The notes: generated from the letters alone by a model not told the origin. A stretch of 64,000 bases of DNA from Acidimicrobiaceae bacterium (GCA_003132205.1 PKWY01000044.1:5536-69535), one strand, 5' to 3'. Counted from the stretch's first letter, positions 24,361-33,914 are shown. Program-made: numbers and translations.

Positions 24361-25203
24361 TCACAACTCACCCTCGCCCGGACCCACGTTCTGCGAAAGA
24401 CTCTCGCCGGTATCAAGTTTCGCCAACTTGTCAACCGCATTTGTCTCTCGAGTGAGAAAGGCCCCCATCTCTTGAATGGTGCTCATAAGCGGTCCGGGGA
24501 ACACTACCGTCGTGTTCTTGTCGACGCCAATCTCGATCAAAGTCTGAAGGTTGCGCAACTGGAGGGCGAGCGGGTGCTCCATCATGATGTCCGATGCTTC
24601 CCCCAGCGCGGTGGCTGCGAGAGATTCACCTTCGGCAGCAATAATCTTGGCCCGCTTCTCTCTCTCCGCTTCCGCTTGGCGTGCCATCGCCCTTTTCATG
24701 GTGTCTGGCAATTGGATATCTTTCAGCTCGACCAGCGTCACGAGCACACCCCAGTCAGCGGTCTGGACATCAAGGATCTCTCTGATGTCGACGTTTATAC
24801 GATCAGTTTCGGCGAGCATCTCGTCGAGAGTGTGCTGACCGACAACTTTGCGGAGCGTGGTCTGTGCGATTTGATTGATTGCCTCTTGGACATTCTCGAT
24901 GGCGATGACCGACTTCGTTGCGTCGACGACGCGATAGTACGAAACGGCCGAAACGTCAACGCTCACGTTGTCGCGCGTAATGATCCCTTGCGACTGGATC
25001 GGCATCGTCACAATACGAAACGAAACCTTGCGCAATACGTTGATGACCGGCAAGATGAAGACGAGACCTGGCTCTTTCTCGGCAACGACCTTCCCGAAGT
25101 GGAATACCACTCCCTTCTCGTACTGGTGGACCACGTGCAGAGTCAAGGCTAGGAAGGCAATCACCACAACGACAATGACGAGCACAATAACGGGCGTAGT
25201 CAT
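24361..25203 (-). CDS. SPFH-domain (stomatin/slipin) protein
   Basis: A 280-aa membrane-anchored scaffold protein. A single N-terminal helix (residues about 4-26, V/I-rich) precedes the SPFH domain (about 28-190: GVVFHFGKVV, PGLVFILPVINVL, ITRDNVSVDVSAVSYYRV) and a charged coiled coil (about 195-225, rich in AEAEREKRAKIIAAEGE). This is the bacterial slipin pattern. Slipins assemble rings in the membrane and influence membrane order and protease activity. The usual partner NfeD is not adjacent. AAAGGAGAG before ATG 25203 fixes the start. Confidence 0.9.
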   Translation of the reverse strand: MTTPVIVLVIVVVVIAFLALTLHVVHQYEKGVVFHFGKVVAEKEPGLVFILPVINVLRKVSFRIVTMPIQSQGIITRDNVSVDVSAVSYYRVVDATKSVIAIENVQEAINQIAQTTLRKVVGQHTLDEMLAETDRINVDIREILDVQTADWGVLVTLVELKDIQLPDTMKRAMARQAEAEREKRAKIIAAEGESLAATALGEASDIMMEHPLALQLRNLQTLIEIGVDKNTTVVFPGPLMSTIQEMGAFLTRETNAVDKLAKLDTGESLSQNVGPGEGEL

Positions 25204-25576
25204 ACGGACTCTCCTTTGAAACCCTCATGTATTCCGAGAACTGGGATGCGAACACGGGGTAACCGCGTTTCACGGCTCTCCACCCCGGCCGGCTTTCGCA
25301 TCGCTGATTGAATGCTCATCATCACCCAACTTCTCCATGGTGGCTCGGTACGGTCAACTGCTCCACCGTTCAATTGTCACGATAGTCACTTCATCGAAGC
25401 CTGGCACCGGGGAGATCTGGAACCGACTGGTGGCACAGAGTCATCCGGCCCGACTGAGGCCAATGACTGGCGATTATTCTCAAAGAACATCTGATTTGCG
25501 TCGGAGGCCCCACGCAACAGACACCACCAAGCACAGCCGTCTGAATGAACAAGCATGGTCAACGTAGGCTCAAGTC
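25204..25576. other. Intergenic region between divergent SPFH and lipoprotein-like genes
   Basis: No gene is seen. It contains the ribosome site of the SPFH gene at one end and the leaderless -10 of the gene at 25577 at the other; the central 300 bases show no clear structure. Confidence 0.4.
25565..25570 (+). promoter_or_regulatory. -10 hexamer of the lipoprotein-like gene (leaderless)
   Basis: TAGGCT, exactly 6 nt before GTG 25577. Confidence 0.5.
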
Positions 25577-26098
25577 GTGAAGGCCTCGAGCCGCTTTGGG
25601 TCAGTGGTGCTCGTGCTTCTTTCTGGCGCTCTTCTCGCTGACTGCTCATCTCGAGTTTCGATCCCTCCTCCCACCGAACATGGACCGCCGGGGCACCATT
25701 TCTCCATTTCATTCCTGAAGCGGCCAAGGGAATTGATCGTCGTCCACGGCATGTCGGCGCAGCCTCAGTATGGAACTGGCGCCGACAAGAGATGGGCCTG
25801 GTCAGGCGGCGGCGTGAATGTATTCATTGACGCTCTGACCAACCCGGTTCCTCCTCGCCGTGTCAATCCATTCTTGCGCAGTTACCTGCCAGCAACGCAC
25901 GGAGGCCGCATCATTACAAGACTTGGCCTTCGAGCGGCAACAGAAACTGTCCCATGCTCCACCCCCGCCGGATCGTGCGCGGGCACCATAGAGAGTCTTG
26001 TGATTCTCGACGACACCACGGTTTACGACGTCTTCGTGGGCAACTCCGATCCGTCAGTTACCAGTGCAGTGGTCGACTCCTTTCGGCTCATCAATTAG
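25577..26098 (+). CDS. Exported lipoprotein-like protein of unknown function
   Basis: A 173-aa protein with an N-terminal export signal (KASSRFG, then VVLVLLSGALLADC). The Cys at about residue 23 is a possible lipidation site, although Asp at -1 departs from the normal lipobox. The mature part has no recognised domain; two Cys near residues 119 and 125 (VPCSTPAGSC) could pair. The start is fixed by the leaderless -10. It converges on the SDR gene with 44 nt between stop codons. Confidence 0.6.
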   Translation: MKASSRFGSVVLVLLSGALLADCSSRVSIPPPTEHGPPGHHFSISFLKRPRELIVVHGMSAQPQYGTGADKRWAWSGGGVNVFIDALTNPVPPRRVNPFLRSYLPATHGGRIITRLGLRAATETVPCSTPAGSCAGTIESLVILDDTTVYDVFVGNSDPSVTSAVVDSFRLIN

Positions 26099-26142
26099 TC
26101 GGATGACAGTTTCCGGAGTTGAACCCGCACCTCGCTCCGAAA

Positions 26143-26964
26143 TTAGAAGTCGAAATCCTTGTTGGGACGAATGACGATCTCAGGAATGTGAACTCGACCC
26201 GGCCGGGTCACGGCGAAATAGACCGCGTCTGCGACGTCATCGGGCTTTATCATGAAGTCGGTCAGCGCTTCTTGAGCTCCCTCGAGCACGTCGTCTGGGA
26301 GACGCTCCCCGGGGACCACTTCGGCTTCAATTCCCGACATCGCAACCACCCCTTCGAGGATCGCCGGGTCGACGTTCCGGCCAATGTTGGTGGCGACGAG
26401 GCCGGGCATGATGCTCGTGACCTGGATAGGGTCCTCCAAGAGCTCCTGGCGAAGCGTGTTGGTGATCACGTTGACGGCGTGCTTGGTGGCTCCGTAGACG
26501 CCGGAGTCCGGGTTGAGCGCGGCGACCGACGAGATGTTCACGATATTCCCATGGTTCCCCTTGGCCCTCATCGCCCGCACCGCCGCCCGGCATCCCACCA
26601 GCAGCGCCAACACGTTGGTCTCGAGCATCAATCGCCAGTCCTCCACGTCACCTTCAGCCACGGTTCCGAGAAATGAAACCCCGGCGTTGTTGACGAAGAT
26701 GTCCAACTGACCGGTCTCGTTGACCGCGGAATCGACGAGCTTCTGCACCGAGTCGGCGTCCCTGATATCCGCGACGATAACGGCGGCCTTTCCTCCGGCG
26801 GCGGTGATCCGCGCCGCGCTCTCCTCCAGCGCCAGCTGCTCGCGACCGGTGAGCACGACGAAGACGCCCTCGGCCCCAAGTCGCTCCGCGATCGCACGCC
26901 CGATTCCGCTCGACGCTCCGGTGACGACGGCGCTCTTGCCTCGAAGTCCTGGTTCATTCGACAT
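26143..26964 (-). CDS. Short-chain dehydrogenase/reductase (SDR)
   Basis: A 273-aa NAD(P)-dependent oxidoreductase. Cofactor motif TGASSGIG near residues 15-22, NNAG near 90, catalytic Ser in ISSV and the YGATK motif supply the classical Ser-Tyr-Lys set. The C-terminal IPEIVIRPNKD is typical of the YdfG/'SDR family oxidoreductase' subgroup. The start 26964 follows GGAGAG; an open extension upstream is not needed. It is followed after about 100 nt of spacing (upstream in genome order) by the epoxide-hydrolase-like gene on the same strand. Substrate unknown. Confidence 0.85.
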   Translation of the reverse strand: MSNEPGLRGKSAVVTGASSGIGRAIAERLGAEGVFVVLTGREQLALEESAARITAAGGKAAVIVADIRDADSVQKLVDSAVNETGQLDIFVNNAGVSFLGTVAEGDVEDWRLMLETNVLALLVGCRAAVRAMRAKGNHGNIVNISSVAALNPDSGVYGATKHAVNVITNTLRQELLEDPIQVTSIMPGLVATNIGRNVDPAILEGVVAMSGIEAEVVPGERLPDDVLEGAQEALTDFMIKPDDVADAVYFAVTRPGRVHIPEIVIRPNKDFDF

Positions 26965-27090
26965 GATGCTCTCCAAGTTCCAGCGGGCCCCGACAACCCA
27001 ACGTTGTCGCAGACTACACACGACCGGGGCGATTGGGTGCGCCGTTGTCGGTGAAGACCATTGGTGGAACTCAAGCCGCCACGAACCAGT

Positions 27091-28062
27091 TCACCCCAGC
27101 GAGTGGAGGAAGTCCAACATGGCGGCGTTGGTCTGCTCCGGCCGCTCCTGCTGCACCCAATGCCCGGCCCCCTCGATAACGGTCGTCCCACGGAAGTCCG
27201 GGAGCGCCGACGCCATCGCCTCGGCCCCGCCGGGCATCATCGACCTCACGGGATCGAGAGAACCGGTGAGGAACCCCGCGGGCATCGAGATGGTCGAGAC
27301 CGGGATGTCCTTGCCCCGCTCCCAGTTGGCGTCCAGATTGCGGTAGTAGCTCAAGGGGCCAAAGAAGCCACCATCGGCGAAGGCGTTCGCGTACACGTCG
27401 ACGTCGTGCTCGCTGATCCACTGCGGTAGCTGCTCGGGCGCTGCTCGCAGGACGTCAAGCATGCCGGTCCCGTCGCGCGAGGCGAGGGGCGACGACCCCT
27501 CGGCCATTCCCTCGCCCCCGGCGGAGTAGAGCATATTGCGCAGGAAAGTCCGCGGAGCTGCTTCGAGCTCGATCTCCGCGGGTCCCACGGGCTGGAAATA
27601 CAGGATGTAGAAGAACTTGTCGGCGAAGATCGACTCGAATACTCCGATGGGCGGGGCGGGAGACTGCATCAAAGGAACGCTCATGTTGTAGATCGACGAC
27701 ACCCGATCGGAATGGAGCTTGCCCATCTCCCAGACCACGATGGCGCCCCAGTCGTGGCCAACGAACGCGGCCTGGCGGTAGCCGTAGTGATCGAGCAGGC
27801 CGCACAGGTCGGCCGTGAGCTGGTCCGACCCGTACTCGGCGACATCACCCTGGGGCCTGCTGCTCAGGCCGTAGCCACGAAGATCGGGTGCCAGCGCGCG
27901 AAATCCGGCGTTGGCCAAGGCCTCGAGTTGGTGCCGCCACGAGTACCAGAGCTCGGGGAATCCGTGGCAGAGGACAACCGGCGGGCCATCGACCGGGCCG
28001 CAGCTCGCGACGTGAAGGGTGATCCCGTTGCTCGCGACCTGCTCGTGAATGAACTCAGGCAT
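27091..28062 (-). CDS. Alpha/beta hydrolase, epoxide-hydrolase-like
   Basis: A 323-aa hydrolase. HGFPELWYSWRHQL near residue 34 is the oxyanion-hole signature of soluble epoxide hydrolases (HGxP), GHDWGA near 104 carries the nucleophile Asp, and GAGHWVQQERPEQ near 300 holds the catalytic His. The two lid tyrosines cannot be assigned without alignment. The start 28062 is chosen for AGGACAGGA before ATG; the longer frame is ignored. Likely substrates are epoxides or haloalkanes; a plain esterase is an alternative. Confidence 0.82.
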   Translation of the reverse strand: MPEFIHEQVASNGITLHVASCGPVDGPPVVLCHGFPELWYSWRHQLEALANAGFRALAPDLRGYGLSSRPQGDVAEYGSDQLTADLCGLLDHYGYRQAAFVGHDWGAIVVWEMGKLHSDRVSSIYNMSVPLMQSPAPPIGVFESIFADKFFYILYFQPVGPAEIELEAAPRTFLRNMLYSAGGEGMAEGSSPLASRDGTGMLDVLRAAPEQLPQWISEHDVDVYANAFADGGFFGPLSYYRNLDANWERGKDIPVSTISMPAGFLTGSLDPVRSMMPGGAEAMASALPDFRGTTVIEGAGHWVQQERPEQTNAAMLDFLHSLG

Positions 28063-28264
28063 CGGTCGTCCTGTCCTGGGTATCTTGCCGGTTTCTTTCG
28101 ATGGCGGGCCTTCCACGAAGCTGCGAGGGGGCAACTTCGCTGACAATACCATCCTCGATTCAGGCTCAATACCGGAGATCTTGCTACGGCCGACCGCTCA
28201 CTGCTCTTCGCCCTGGCGAGACGCCACGCCGGGACCGAGGGACGTCGTTCGTACCGGACGCGGG

Positions 28265-29179
28265 TCAGGGACGAACGCGGGCGCGGATGGATTCAATCCA
28301 TTCACTGGCCGACCTGCGCGCCTCACTCGCCTCTTCGCGACGATCCTCGGCATCGTCGCCGGTCACGGGATACGAGCCGAGGAACTTCACGCGCGTCAAG
28401 TGGGCTTGGAGATCGGCCAGGCAGTCCGCTACCAAATCATCCGCCACGTGACCGTCGAACTCGATGACGAAGCAGTAGTCGCCAAGCCCCAGTTTGGTCG
28501 GGCGACTCTCCAGCTTGGTCAGGTTGATGTCACGGGCGGCGAACCGTCCGAGAATCCCGTACAGCGACCCCGGCCGATCGGCGTCCTGGAAGCAGACGAT
28601 CGTGGTCCGGTCGTGCCCCGTGGGCGCCGCAACCGCTTCTCTTCCGACGACGACGAACCGGGTGGCGTTTCCTGGATGGTCCTCAATGTCGCTCGCGACC
28701 TGATCGAGACCGAAGATCTTTCCCGCTATCGACGAGCCCACCGCCGCCCACGGCTCGTCGGACTCGGCGACCTCGCGCGCCGCCTGCGACGTAGACGTCG
28801 TCTGCTCGCTCGCCACGCCCTGCAGCTTCTCGAGGAATCCCCGGCACTGGGCGAGCGCGTGGACGTAGCTCGAGACCTTGGTGATCTCCTCGAGCTTGAC
28901 GCCGCGCCGCGCCAGGAGATGGAGGTGGATCGGCAGGACAATCTCGCGTTCGATCAGCAGATCGTGATCGAACACCAGTCCGTCGATGGTCGCCGAGACC
29001 GTGCCCTCGATCGCGTTCTCGAGGGGCACCAAACCCTGATCGAGCGTTCCGTTCGCGACCAGCGCCAGGACTTCAGGGATCGAAGCGCACGCCACCGTCT
29101 CCACATTCTCCAGCGTGGCGGCGGCTTCGTGCGAGAAAGTGCCTTCCGGTCCGAGGTAGCCAACTCGCGCTTGTGCCAT
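28265..29179 (-). CDS. pheA: Prephenate dehydratase
   Basis: Converts prephenate to phenylpyruvate in phenylalanine synthesis; 304 aa. Residues 1 to about 185 form the PDT domain (YLGPEGTFSHEAA at the start, NATRFVVVG carrying the catalytic Thr-Arg-Phe), and about 190-275 the ACT domain (GSLYGILGRFAARDINLTKL with ESRP) that senses Phe. There is no fused chorismate mutase, as usual in actinobacteria. The C-terminus has an extra charged tail of about 25 residues. ATG 29179 follows a leaderless -10. Confidence 0.95.
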   Translation of the reverse strand: MAQARVGYLGPEGTFSHEAAATLENVETVACASIPEVLALVANGTLDQGLVPLENAIEGTVSATIDGLVFDHDLLIEREIVLPIHLHLLARRGVKLEEITKVSSYVHALAQCRGFLEKLQGVASEQTTSTSQAAREVAESDEPWAAVGSSIAGKIFGLDQVASDIEDHPGNATRFVVVGREAVAAPTGHDRTTIVCFQDADRPGSLYGILGRFAARDINLTKLESRPTKLGLGDYCFVIEFDGHVADDLVADCLADLQAHLTRVKFLGSYPVTGDDAEDRREEASEARRSASEWIESIRARVRP

Positions 29180-29185
29180 TAAGGA

Positions 29186-29191
29186 ATGTTA
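29186..29191 (-). promoter_or_regulatory. -10 hexamer of pheA (leaderless)
   Basis: TAACAT on the minus strand, exactly 6 nt before ATG 29179. Confidence 0.55.
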
Positions 29192-29249
29192 CTTCGCCCG
29201 TATGTGGCCCTCGAAGCCGCCCCGTTCTGCCGAGAGGTCCTTTCGCACC

Positions 29250-29255
29250 TACGAT
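29250..29255 (+). promoter_or_regulatory. -10 hexamer of the PLP decarboxylase gene
   Basis: TACGAT predicts a start near 29262 and a leader of about 24 nt containing GAAGGG before ATG 29286. It lies divergent to, and about 60 bp from, the pheA promoter. Confidence 0.45.
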
Positions 29256-29285
29256 GGCAAGGGACCAAAATGAAGGGTTGGCGCA

Positions 29286-30653
29286 ATGGGGCACCAAATG
29301 TTTGAGTACGACGGCAAGCTCGCGAACGAGGTGTACGAGTACTGCCGTGACCGGCTGACCCACCCAGTGCCGCTCGACTTCGGCAGCCTCTCGACGGACC
29401 CCCTGCCGAGCCTCGAAGGACTCATCCGTCCCGAGGGCAACGACGCCGAGGAGATCCTCGAATTCTTCAAGCACCGCCTCGCCCAGCACGTCGTCTCGAT
29501 CGACTCGCCCGGCTTTCTCGCTTTCATCCCGAACGCCCCGACGAAGAACTCTTTGTTCTTCGACATGGTGGTGGCGTGCTCGGGCCTCAACGGAACGAGC
29601 TGGCTCGAATCGGCCGGCGTCGTCATCGCCGAGAACCAGGCGCTTGAATTCCTCGCAGACATGGCCGGCATGCCCAAGGGGTCGGGTGGAGCGTTCGTTT
29701 CGGGGGGATCGATGGGCAACCTCTCGAGCCTGACCGTCGGGCGCGATCTAGGTCGCGCGAAGCACCCCGAGCTGCTACCGCACGAGGTGCGCTTCGCCAT
29801 ATCCGACGACGCCCACTCGAGCATTGGCAAGGCCCTGCACGTGCTCGGCATCGAAGCGTTGATCGTCGAGGCCGACGACCACCGCTTCACGCGGGCGAAC
29901 CTCGAGTCGGCGCTTGCGAACGACCCCCATCCCGACAGCGTCGTCGGCGTCGTTGCGACATCGGGGACGACCAACGCCGGAATCATCGACGACGTGGAGG
30001 GGCTTGGGAGTTTTGCGCGCGAGCACGACCTCTGGTTCCACGTCGACGGCGCCTACGGTGGCGCCGCGCTGTTCTCGCCCACCCACCGCCACCTGCTCGC
30101 GGGCATCCGACACGCCGACAGCTTCATCGTCGATCCGCACAAGTGGCTGTTCGCCCCGCTCGACTGCTGCGCGCTCGTGTACCGCAACCCGGCCGTCGCG
30201 CGCAAGGTGCTCGCCCAGCAGGCGAGCTACCTCGACGTCCTGCACGGCAGCGACGACGAGAACTACGAGTGGAACCCCTCGGACTTCGCGATCCACCTCT
30301 CGAGGCGCGCCCGCGGCCTCCCCTTCTGGTTCTCGCTGGTGACCAACGGGGTGCGGGCCTACGAGTCCGCGGTCCAGGCGGCGATCGACCTCGCCGCGCG
30401 CACGGTCACGATAATCGACGAGATGGACCACGTGGAGCTCGTGCGCGAGAGCAGCCTCTCCATCGTCCTGTACCGGCGCATTGGCTGGGAGCCCTACCAG
30501 TACAACGCGTGGAGCCAGAAGTTGCTGCGCGACCAGATCGCCTTCGTGACCCCGACCAAGTGGGAAGGCGAGACTGTGGCGCGCCTCGCGTTCCTGCACC
30601 CGGACACCTCCGAGGCCCTGGTCCGCCAGATCCTCGAATCAATGCGCGACTAG
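29286..30653 (+). CDS. PLP-dependent group II (aromatic-type) amino-acid decarboxylase
   Basis: A 455-aa cytoplasmic enzyme of the Pyridoxal_deC family, which turns an L-amino acid into its amine. The PLP Lys is Lys286 in VDPHKWLF; upstream are SGTTNAGIIDD and HVDGAYGG (Asp holding the pyridine N). The substrate (aromatic amino acid, glutamate or other) cannot be fixed. It starts 107 nt from the divergent pheA, so an aromatic substrate is attractive but unproven. The gene converges on agmatinase with a 4-bp stop overlap. Confidence 0.88.
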   Translation: MGHQMFEYDGKLANEVYEYCRDRLTHPVPLDFGSLSTDPLPSLEGLIRPEGNDAEEILEFFKHRLAQHVVSIDSPGFLAFIPNAPTKNSLFFDMVVACSGLNGTSWLESAGVVIAENQALEFLADMAGMPKGSGGAFVSGGSMGNLSSLTVGRDLGRAKHPELLPHEVRFAISDDAHSSIGKALHVLGIEALIVEADDHRFTRANLESALANDPHPDSVVGVVATSGTTNAGIIDDVEGLGSFAREHDLWFHVDGAYGGAALFSPTHRHLLAGIRHADSFIVDPHKWLFAPLDCCALVYRNPAVARKVLAQQASYLDVLHGSDDENYEWNPSDFAIHLSRRARGLPFWFSLVTNGVRAYESAVQAAIDLAARTVTIIDEMDHVELVRESSLSIVLYRRIGWEPYQYNAWSQKLLRDQIAFVTPTKWEGETVARLAFLHPDTSEALVRQILESMRD

Positions 30654-31660
30654 CGATCCTTCAGCAGGGGATCAGCCGGGTTTCTCGTCGTCTCGCCGCG
30701 CAGGCTCTTGCGGCGCCACGCGATGCCGCCGAGCGCCTCCAGGACAACGCGGTTCGCGAGGTACGCGGTGATCTCGGCGTGGTCGTAAGGGGGCGAGACC
30801 TCCACCACGTCGACCCCGCCGAGCGGGGTCTCCATGGCGATCCTTCGAACGGCGTCGAGCAGCTGACGGCTCGTGAGGCCACCGGGCTCCGGGGTTCCGG
30901 TTCCCGGAGCCGATCCGGGGTCGACGACGTCGACGTCCACCGAGAGGAACACCGCGTCGCAGTCCGTCATCGCGATCGTCATCGCTTCGTCGAGCACGGC
31001 GTCGAGACCGCGGCTCACGATCTCGGTCATCTCGAACGAGCGCATGCCCTGCTCGGCCATCCATTGGAGGGTCTCAGGTTCGGGCCAGTAGCCGCGAAGC
31101 CCGATCTGCAGGAAGCGGTCGCCGCGACAGGCGCCGGATTCGATGAGCCGACGCATCGGCGTGCCGTGTCCGTACAGCGATCCCATTTGCGTGTCGCCGG
31201 TGTCGGCGTGGGCGTCGAAGTGGATCACCGACACCCGCCCCCAGCCCACGTGGTGCGCGATTCCGGTGACGTCGGGAAGGGCGATGGTGTGGTCGCCGCC
31301 CAGGATGATCGGGATCACGCCGGCGCTGGCGACGGAGGTGACGAGCGTCTCCAACGCGGCGAGCGACTTCAAGGTGTCGCCCGACGGCATCTCCACGTCG
31401 CCGAGATCGACGACGCCGAGCTCGGTCAACGGGTCGACGCCGAGGGCCAGGCTCGGGCGCATGCCGTCGTGCGGCAGGTAGTCGGTGGTGCGGATGGCCT
31501 GGGGCCCGAAACGGCATCCCGAGCGGTGCGACGTGCCGCCGTCAAAAGGGGCGCCGATGATGACCGCTCCCGCGCCGCTCCACTCGGAGGCGATGGCGGG
31601 ATCGCCGGCGGGCACGCCGAGAAACGTGGCGTCGGGTCCGTACATGTTGCCAATTCGCAT
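30650..31660 (-). CDS. speB: Agmatinase/ureohydrolase family enzyme
   Basis: Mn-dependent ureohydrolase of 336 aa. Metal-binding motifs are complete: GGDHT, FDAHADTGD and SVDVDVVDPGSAPG. The C-terminal PGGLTSRQLLD and VDVVEVSPPYD are typical of agmatinase and guanidino-acid hydrolases. It probably releases urea from agmatine or a related guanidine, making putrescine or an amino acid; the exact substrate needs assay. AAGGA precedes ATG 31660. Other polyamine-linked genes in the window (homospermidine synthase, paiB) support a polyamine role. Confidence 0.88.
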   Translation of the reverse strand: MRIGNMYGPDATFLGVPAGDPAIASEWSGAGAVIIGAPFDGGTSHRSGCRFGPQAIRTTDYLPHDGMRPSLALGVDPLTELGVVDLGDVEMPSGDTLKSLAALETLVTSVASAGVIPIILGGDHTIALPDVTGIAHHVGWGRVSVIHFDAHADTGDTQMGSLYGHGTPMRRLIESGACRGDRFLQIGLRGYWPEPETLQWMAEQGMRSFEMTEIVSRGLDAVLDEAMTIAMTDCDAVFLSVDVDVVDPGSAPGTGTPEPGGLTSRQLLDAVRRIAMETPLGGVDVVEVSPPYDHAEITAYLANRVVLEALGGIAWRRKSLRGETTRNPADPLLKDR

Positions 31661-31721
31661 TGCTGTCCTTCTAAGGGGTTCCCTTCATTATCGCCCACGG
31701 CAACGCGCGGCGCGCGCCGGC

Positions 31722-32948
31722 TCAACTCTTGATTGAGACCATCAACGACTCCAAGCCGCGCAGCACGATGTTCGGACGGTAGCGCAACTCCTCGTCGTGG
31801 AGTGTTATCGAGCGGGTGACGTTCAGCAGTTCGCGAATGGCGACGCTCGACTCCAACCGGGCGAGCGGCGCCCCGAGGCAGTGGTGGAGACCGAACCCGA
31901 AACCCAAATGGGGATTGAGCTCGCGGCGGACGTTGAGCTCGGTCGGGCGCGCAAAGACGCCGGGGTCGCGGTTCGCCGCGCCCAGCAGAATGAAGACGAA
32001 CGAACCCTTCTCGAGCACGTGACCGTCGATCTCGACGTCGTTGAGCATGGAGCGACCGGTGAGCTGCACCGGGGACACCATCCGCAGCATCTCCTCGGTG
32101 ACCATCCGGTCGATCGAGGGATCGCTGCGAAGTTCACGTTGGGCGGCCTCGTTCTGGGCGAGGAGCAGCAGCGAACCCGAGATGAGGTTCATCGTCGTCT
32201 CGTGGCCCGCGACCGCGATCAGGATCGCGGTTGAAAGCAACTCACCTTCACTGAGTTGGTCCTCGCTGTCGCGCGCGGCGATCAACGCGCTCAACAGGTC
32301 GCCGCCGGGTTGGCGGCGTCGTTCGGCGAAGAGCTCGTGGAAGTAGACGCCGAAGTAGAGGATCGCGGCGTCGCGCGCGGCGCGATCGTCGTCGTTCAGG
32401 AGAAAATCCGGGTCGAGCCCGCGCGCCAGCATCGCCGACTGCGCCTGGAACTTCTGATGATCTTCGCGCGGAATTGCGAGCATCTCGCAGATCACCGATA
32501 CCGGCAGCGACCACGCCAGCTCCTCGACCGCGTCGAAGGGGCCGTTACTCAGGTGGCGCTCGATCACCTGGCGGGCCTGGCGCTCGATGAACGAAGTGAG
32601 CTCGTTGACGCGCTTGGGGGTGAAGGCGCGCTGCACCAATCCTCGTAGGCGGGTGTGGTCGGGCGGGTCCCTGAACAGGAACGGCCGCGTGTCGTTGCCC
32701 GTGGCTCGAATCTCTTCGAGCTGGTTGTCGCGCCGCGTGCCTCGAAGCTTCGGTCGTTTCCCCTCCAAGAGATTGAGCGAATCCGCCGAGGCGTCGCGGC
32801 TGCGCAGCAAGGCCAGGCAGTCGGCGTGTCGAGCAACCACCCAGTAGCCACCGGGCGTGAAGTGGACCGGGGCCGCCTCCCTGATCTCGTCGAAGAGCGG
32901 ACCCGGATTGGTTGACCATCGAGGGTCCGAGGGGTCGTAATGGACCAT
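31722..32948 (-). CDS. Cytochrome P450
   Basis: A 408-aa soluble heme monooxygenase of normal bacterial length. The heme-ligand segment FGFGLHHCLGAPLARLE has Cys near residue 357; the I-helix AGHETT (oxygen activation) and an ExxR-type helix (QRELRSD region, then EEMLR) are present. It is CYP107-like in general features, but the substrate is unknown and no ferredoxin or reductase gene is adjacent. The leaderless -10 fixes ATG 32948. An alpha/beta hydrolase gene lies directly upstream on the same strand. Confidence 0.92.
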   Translation of the reverse strand: MVHYDPSDPRWSTNPGPLFDEIREAAPVHFTPGGYWVVARHADCLALLRSRDASADSLNLLEGKRPKLRGTRRDNQLEEIRATGNDTRPFLFRDPPDHTRLRGLVQRAFTPKRVNELTSFIERQARQVIERHLSNGPFDAVEELAWSLPVSVICEMLAIPREDHQKFQAQSAMLARGLDPDFLLNDDDRAARDAAILYFGVYFHELFAERRRQPGGDLLSALIAARDSEDQLSEGELLSTAILIAVAGHETTMNLISGSLLLLAQNEAAQRELRSDPSIDRMVTEEMLRMVSPVQLTGRSMLNDVEIDGHVLEKGSFVFILLGAANRDPGVFARPTELNVRRELNPHLGFGFGLHHCLGAPLARLESSVAIRELLNVTRSITLHDEELRYRPNIVLRGLESLMVSIKS

Positions 32949-32954
32949 TGGGGT

Positions 32955-32960
32955 ATGGTA
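32955..32960 (-). promoter_or_regulatory. -10 hexamer of the P450 gene (leaderless)
   Basis: TACCAT on the minus strand, exactly 6 nt before ATG 32948. Confidence 0.55.
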
Positions 32961-32984
32961 CCGACGGCCAACGCCGACGGACGA

Positions 32985-33869
32985 CTAACCAAAGGCCTTC
33001 TTGAACCCGGCGGCGAGCTCGTCGAGATGATTCGTGACGATCGAGATATGGCCCTCTTGCGCCTTGTGGGTGACCGTGATGTCGGGCACGTTGCCTGCGA
33101 GCCACGCGCCGTGCGTCGGCGGCACCATGAGGTCCTCGTCGCCGTACCAGACGGCAGCCGGGACTTCAATGTCCGCGACGTCGAAGCCCCACGGGCTGAA
33201 GAAGACACGGTCGTCGTCGTAGAAACCGAAGTAGCCGTGCGCGAATCCGTGCCGACACGATTTCGCCAGACTCTCCCTCGAGGCCTCGCTCGCCAGCGCC
33301 CCCTTGTCGACGTCGGGCAGCAGGCCGCCGAAGAGCTCGATGATGTTCTCCGCGTTCGCCTTCGAGAACTCCTCGCCCGCCTTGGCCATGTGGGCATCGA
33401 AGAGCGGACCCCCGGACAAGGAGAGGGCGAACTCCTCGAGGTTCTCGGGTCCCATCCCCGCGGTCCAGTCGAAGTCCACGTCGATCGGCACGACCCCGGC
33501 GAGCGACCAGACGGCGAGGCAGCGTGGCGCGTCGAGGGCTGCGCACGCGAGGGCGTGGGGCCCGCCGCCCGACCAGCCCACTGAGACGTAACGATCGCGA
33601 CCGAGCGCGTCAAGCACCGAACGCACGTCATCGACGACCGACGCGACGGTTCTTCCCTCGCGCCGGGTCGAATGGCCGTAGCCGGCCCGCGACATCGTGA
33701 CGAGGAAGAGCCCCGACGCCTCGACGACGTCCTCGAACGACGAGGCGGTGAAGATCGACCCCGGCGTGCCGTGATGGAAGAAGACGGTGTCTCCCGAGGC
33801 ATCGCCGAAGGTGGCCACTTCGAGGACGCGGCCGTCAGGGCAGGTTACCGATGATTCGTGGAAACTCAT
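32985..33869 (-). CDS. Alpha/beta hydrolase
   Basis: A 294-aa serine hydrolase. HHGTPGS near residue 37 is the oxyanion loop; GWSGGGPHAL near 100 carries the nucleophile Ser; the acid (WYGDEDLMVP) and a late His (EGHISI) complete the triad. The start 33869 is chosen because GGAGTGATC precedes ATG. The gene ends 36 nt before the P450 gene on the same strand, so they may act on the same compound, though the P450 has its own promoter. Substrate unknown. Confidence 0.83.
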   Translation of the reverse strand: MSFHESSVTCPDGRVLEVATFGDASGDTVFFHHGTPGSIFTASSFEDVVEASGLFLVTMSRAGYGHSTRREGRTVASVVDDVRSVLDALGRDRYVSVGWSGGGPHALACAALDAPRCLAVWSLAGVVPIDVDFDWTAGMGPENLEEFALSLSGGPLFDAHMAKAGEEFSKANAENIIELFGGLLPDVDKGALASEASRESLAKSCRHGFAHGYFGFYDDDRVFFSPWGFDVADIEVPAAVWYGDEDLMVPPTHGAWLAGNVPDITVTHKAQEGHISIVTNHLDELAAGFKKAFG

Positions 33870-33901
33870 GATCACTCCGTTCACCAAATCGTCTCACACC
33901 C

Positions 33902-33907
33902 TACGCT
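33902..33907 (+). promoter_or_regulatory. -10 hexamer of the SRPBCC gene (leaderless)
   Basis: TACGCT, 7 nt before GTG 33915. Confidence 0.5.
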
Positions 33908-33914
33908 GAAGTGC

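Noticed and set aside
30143-31732. 529-codon plus-strand frame across the decarboxylase and agmatinase genes
   Set aside because: Covers two recognised genes in the wrong phase and strand.
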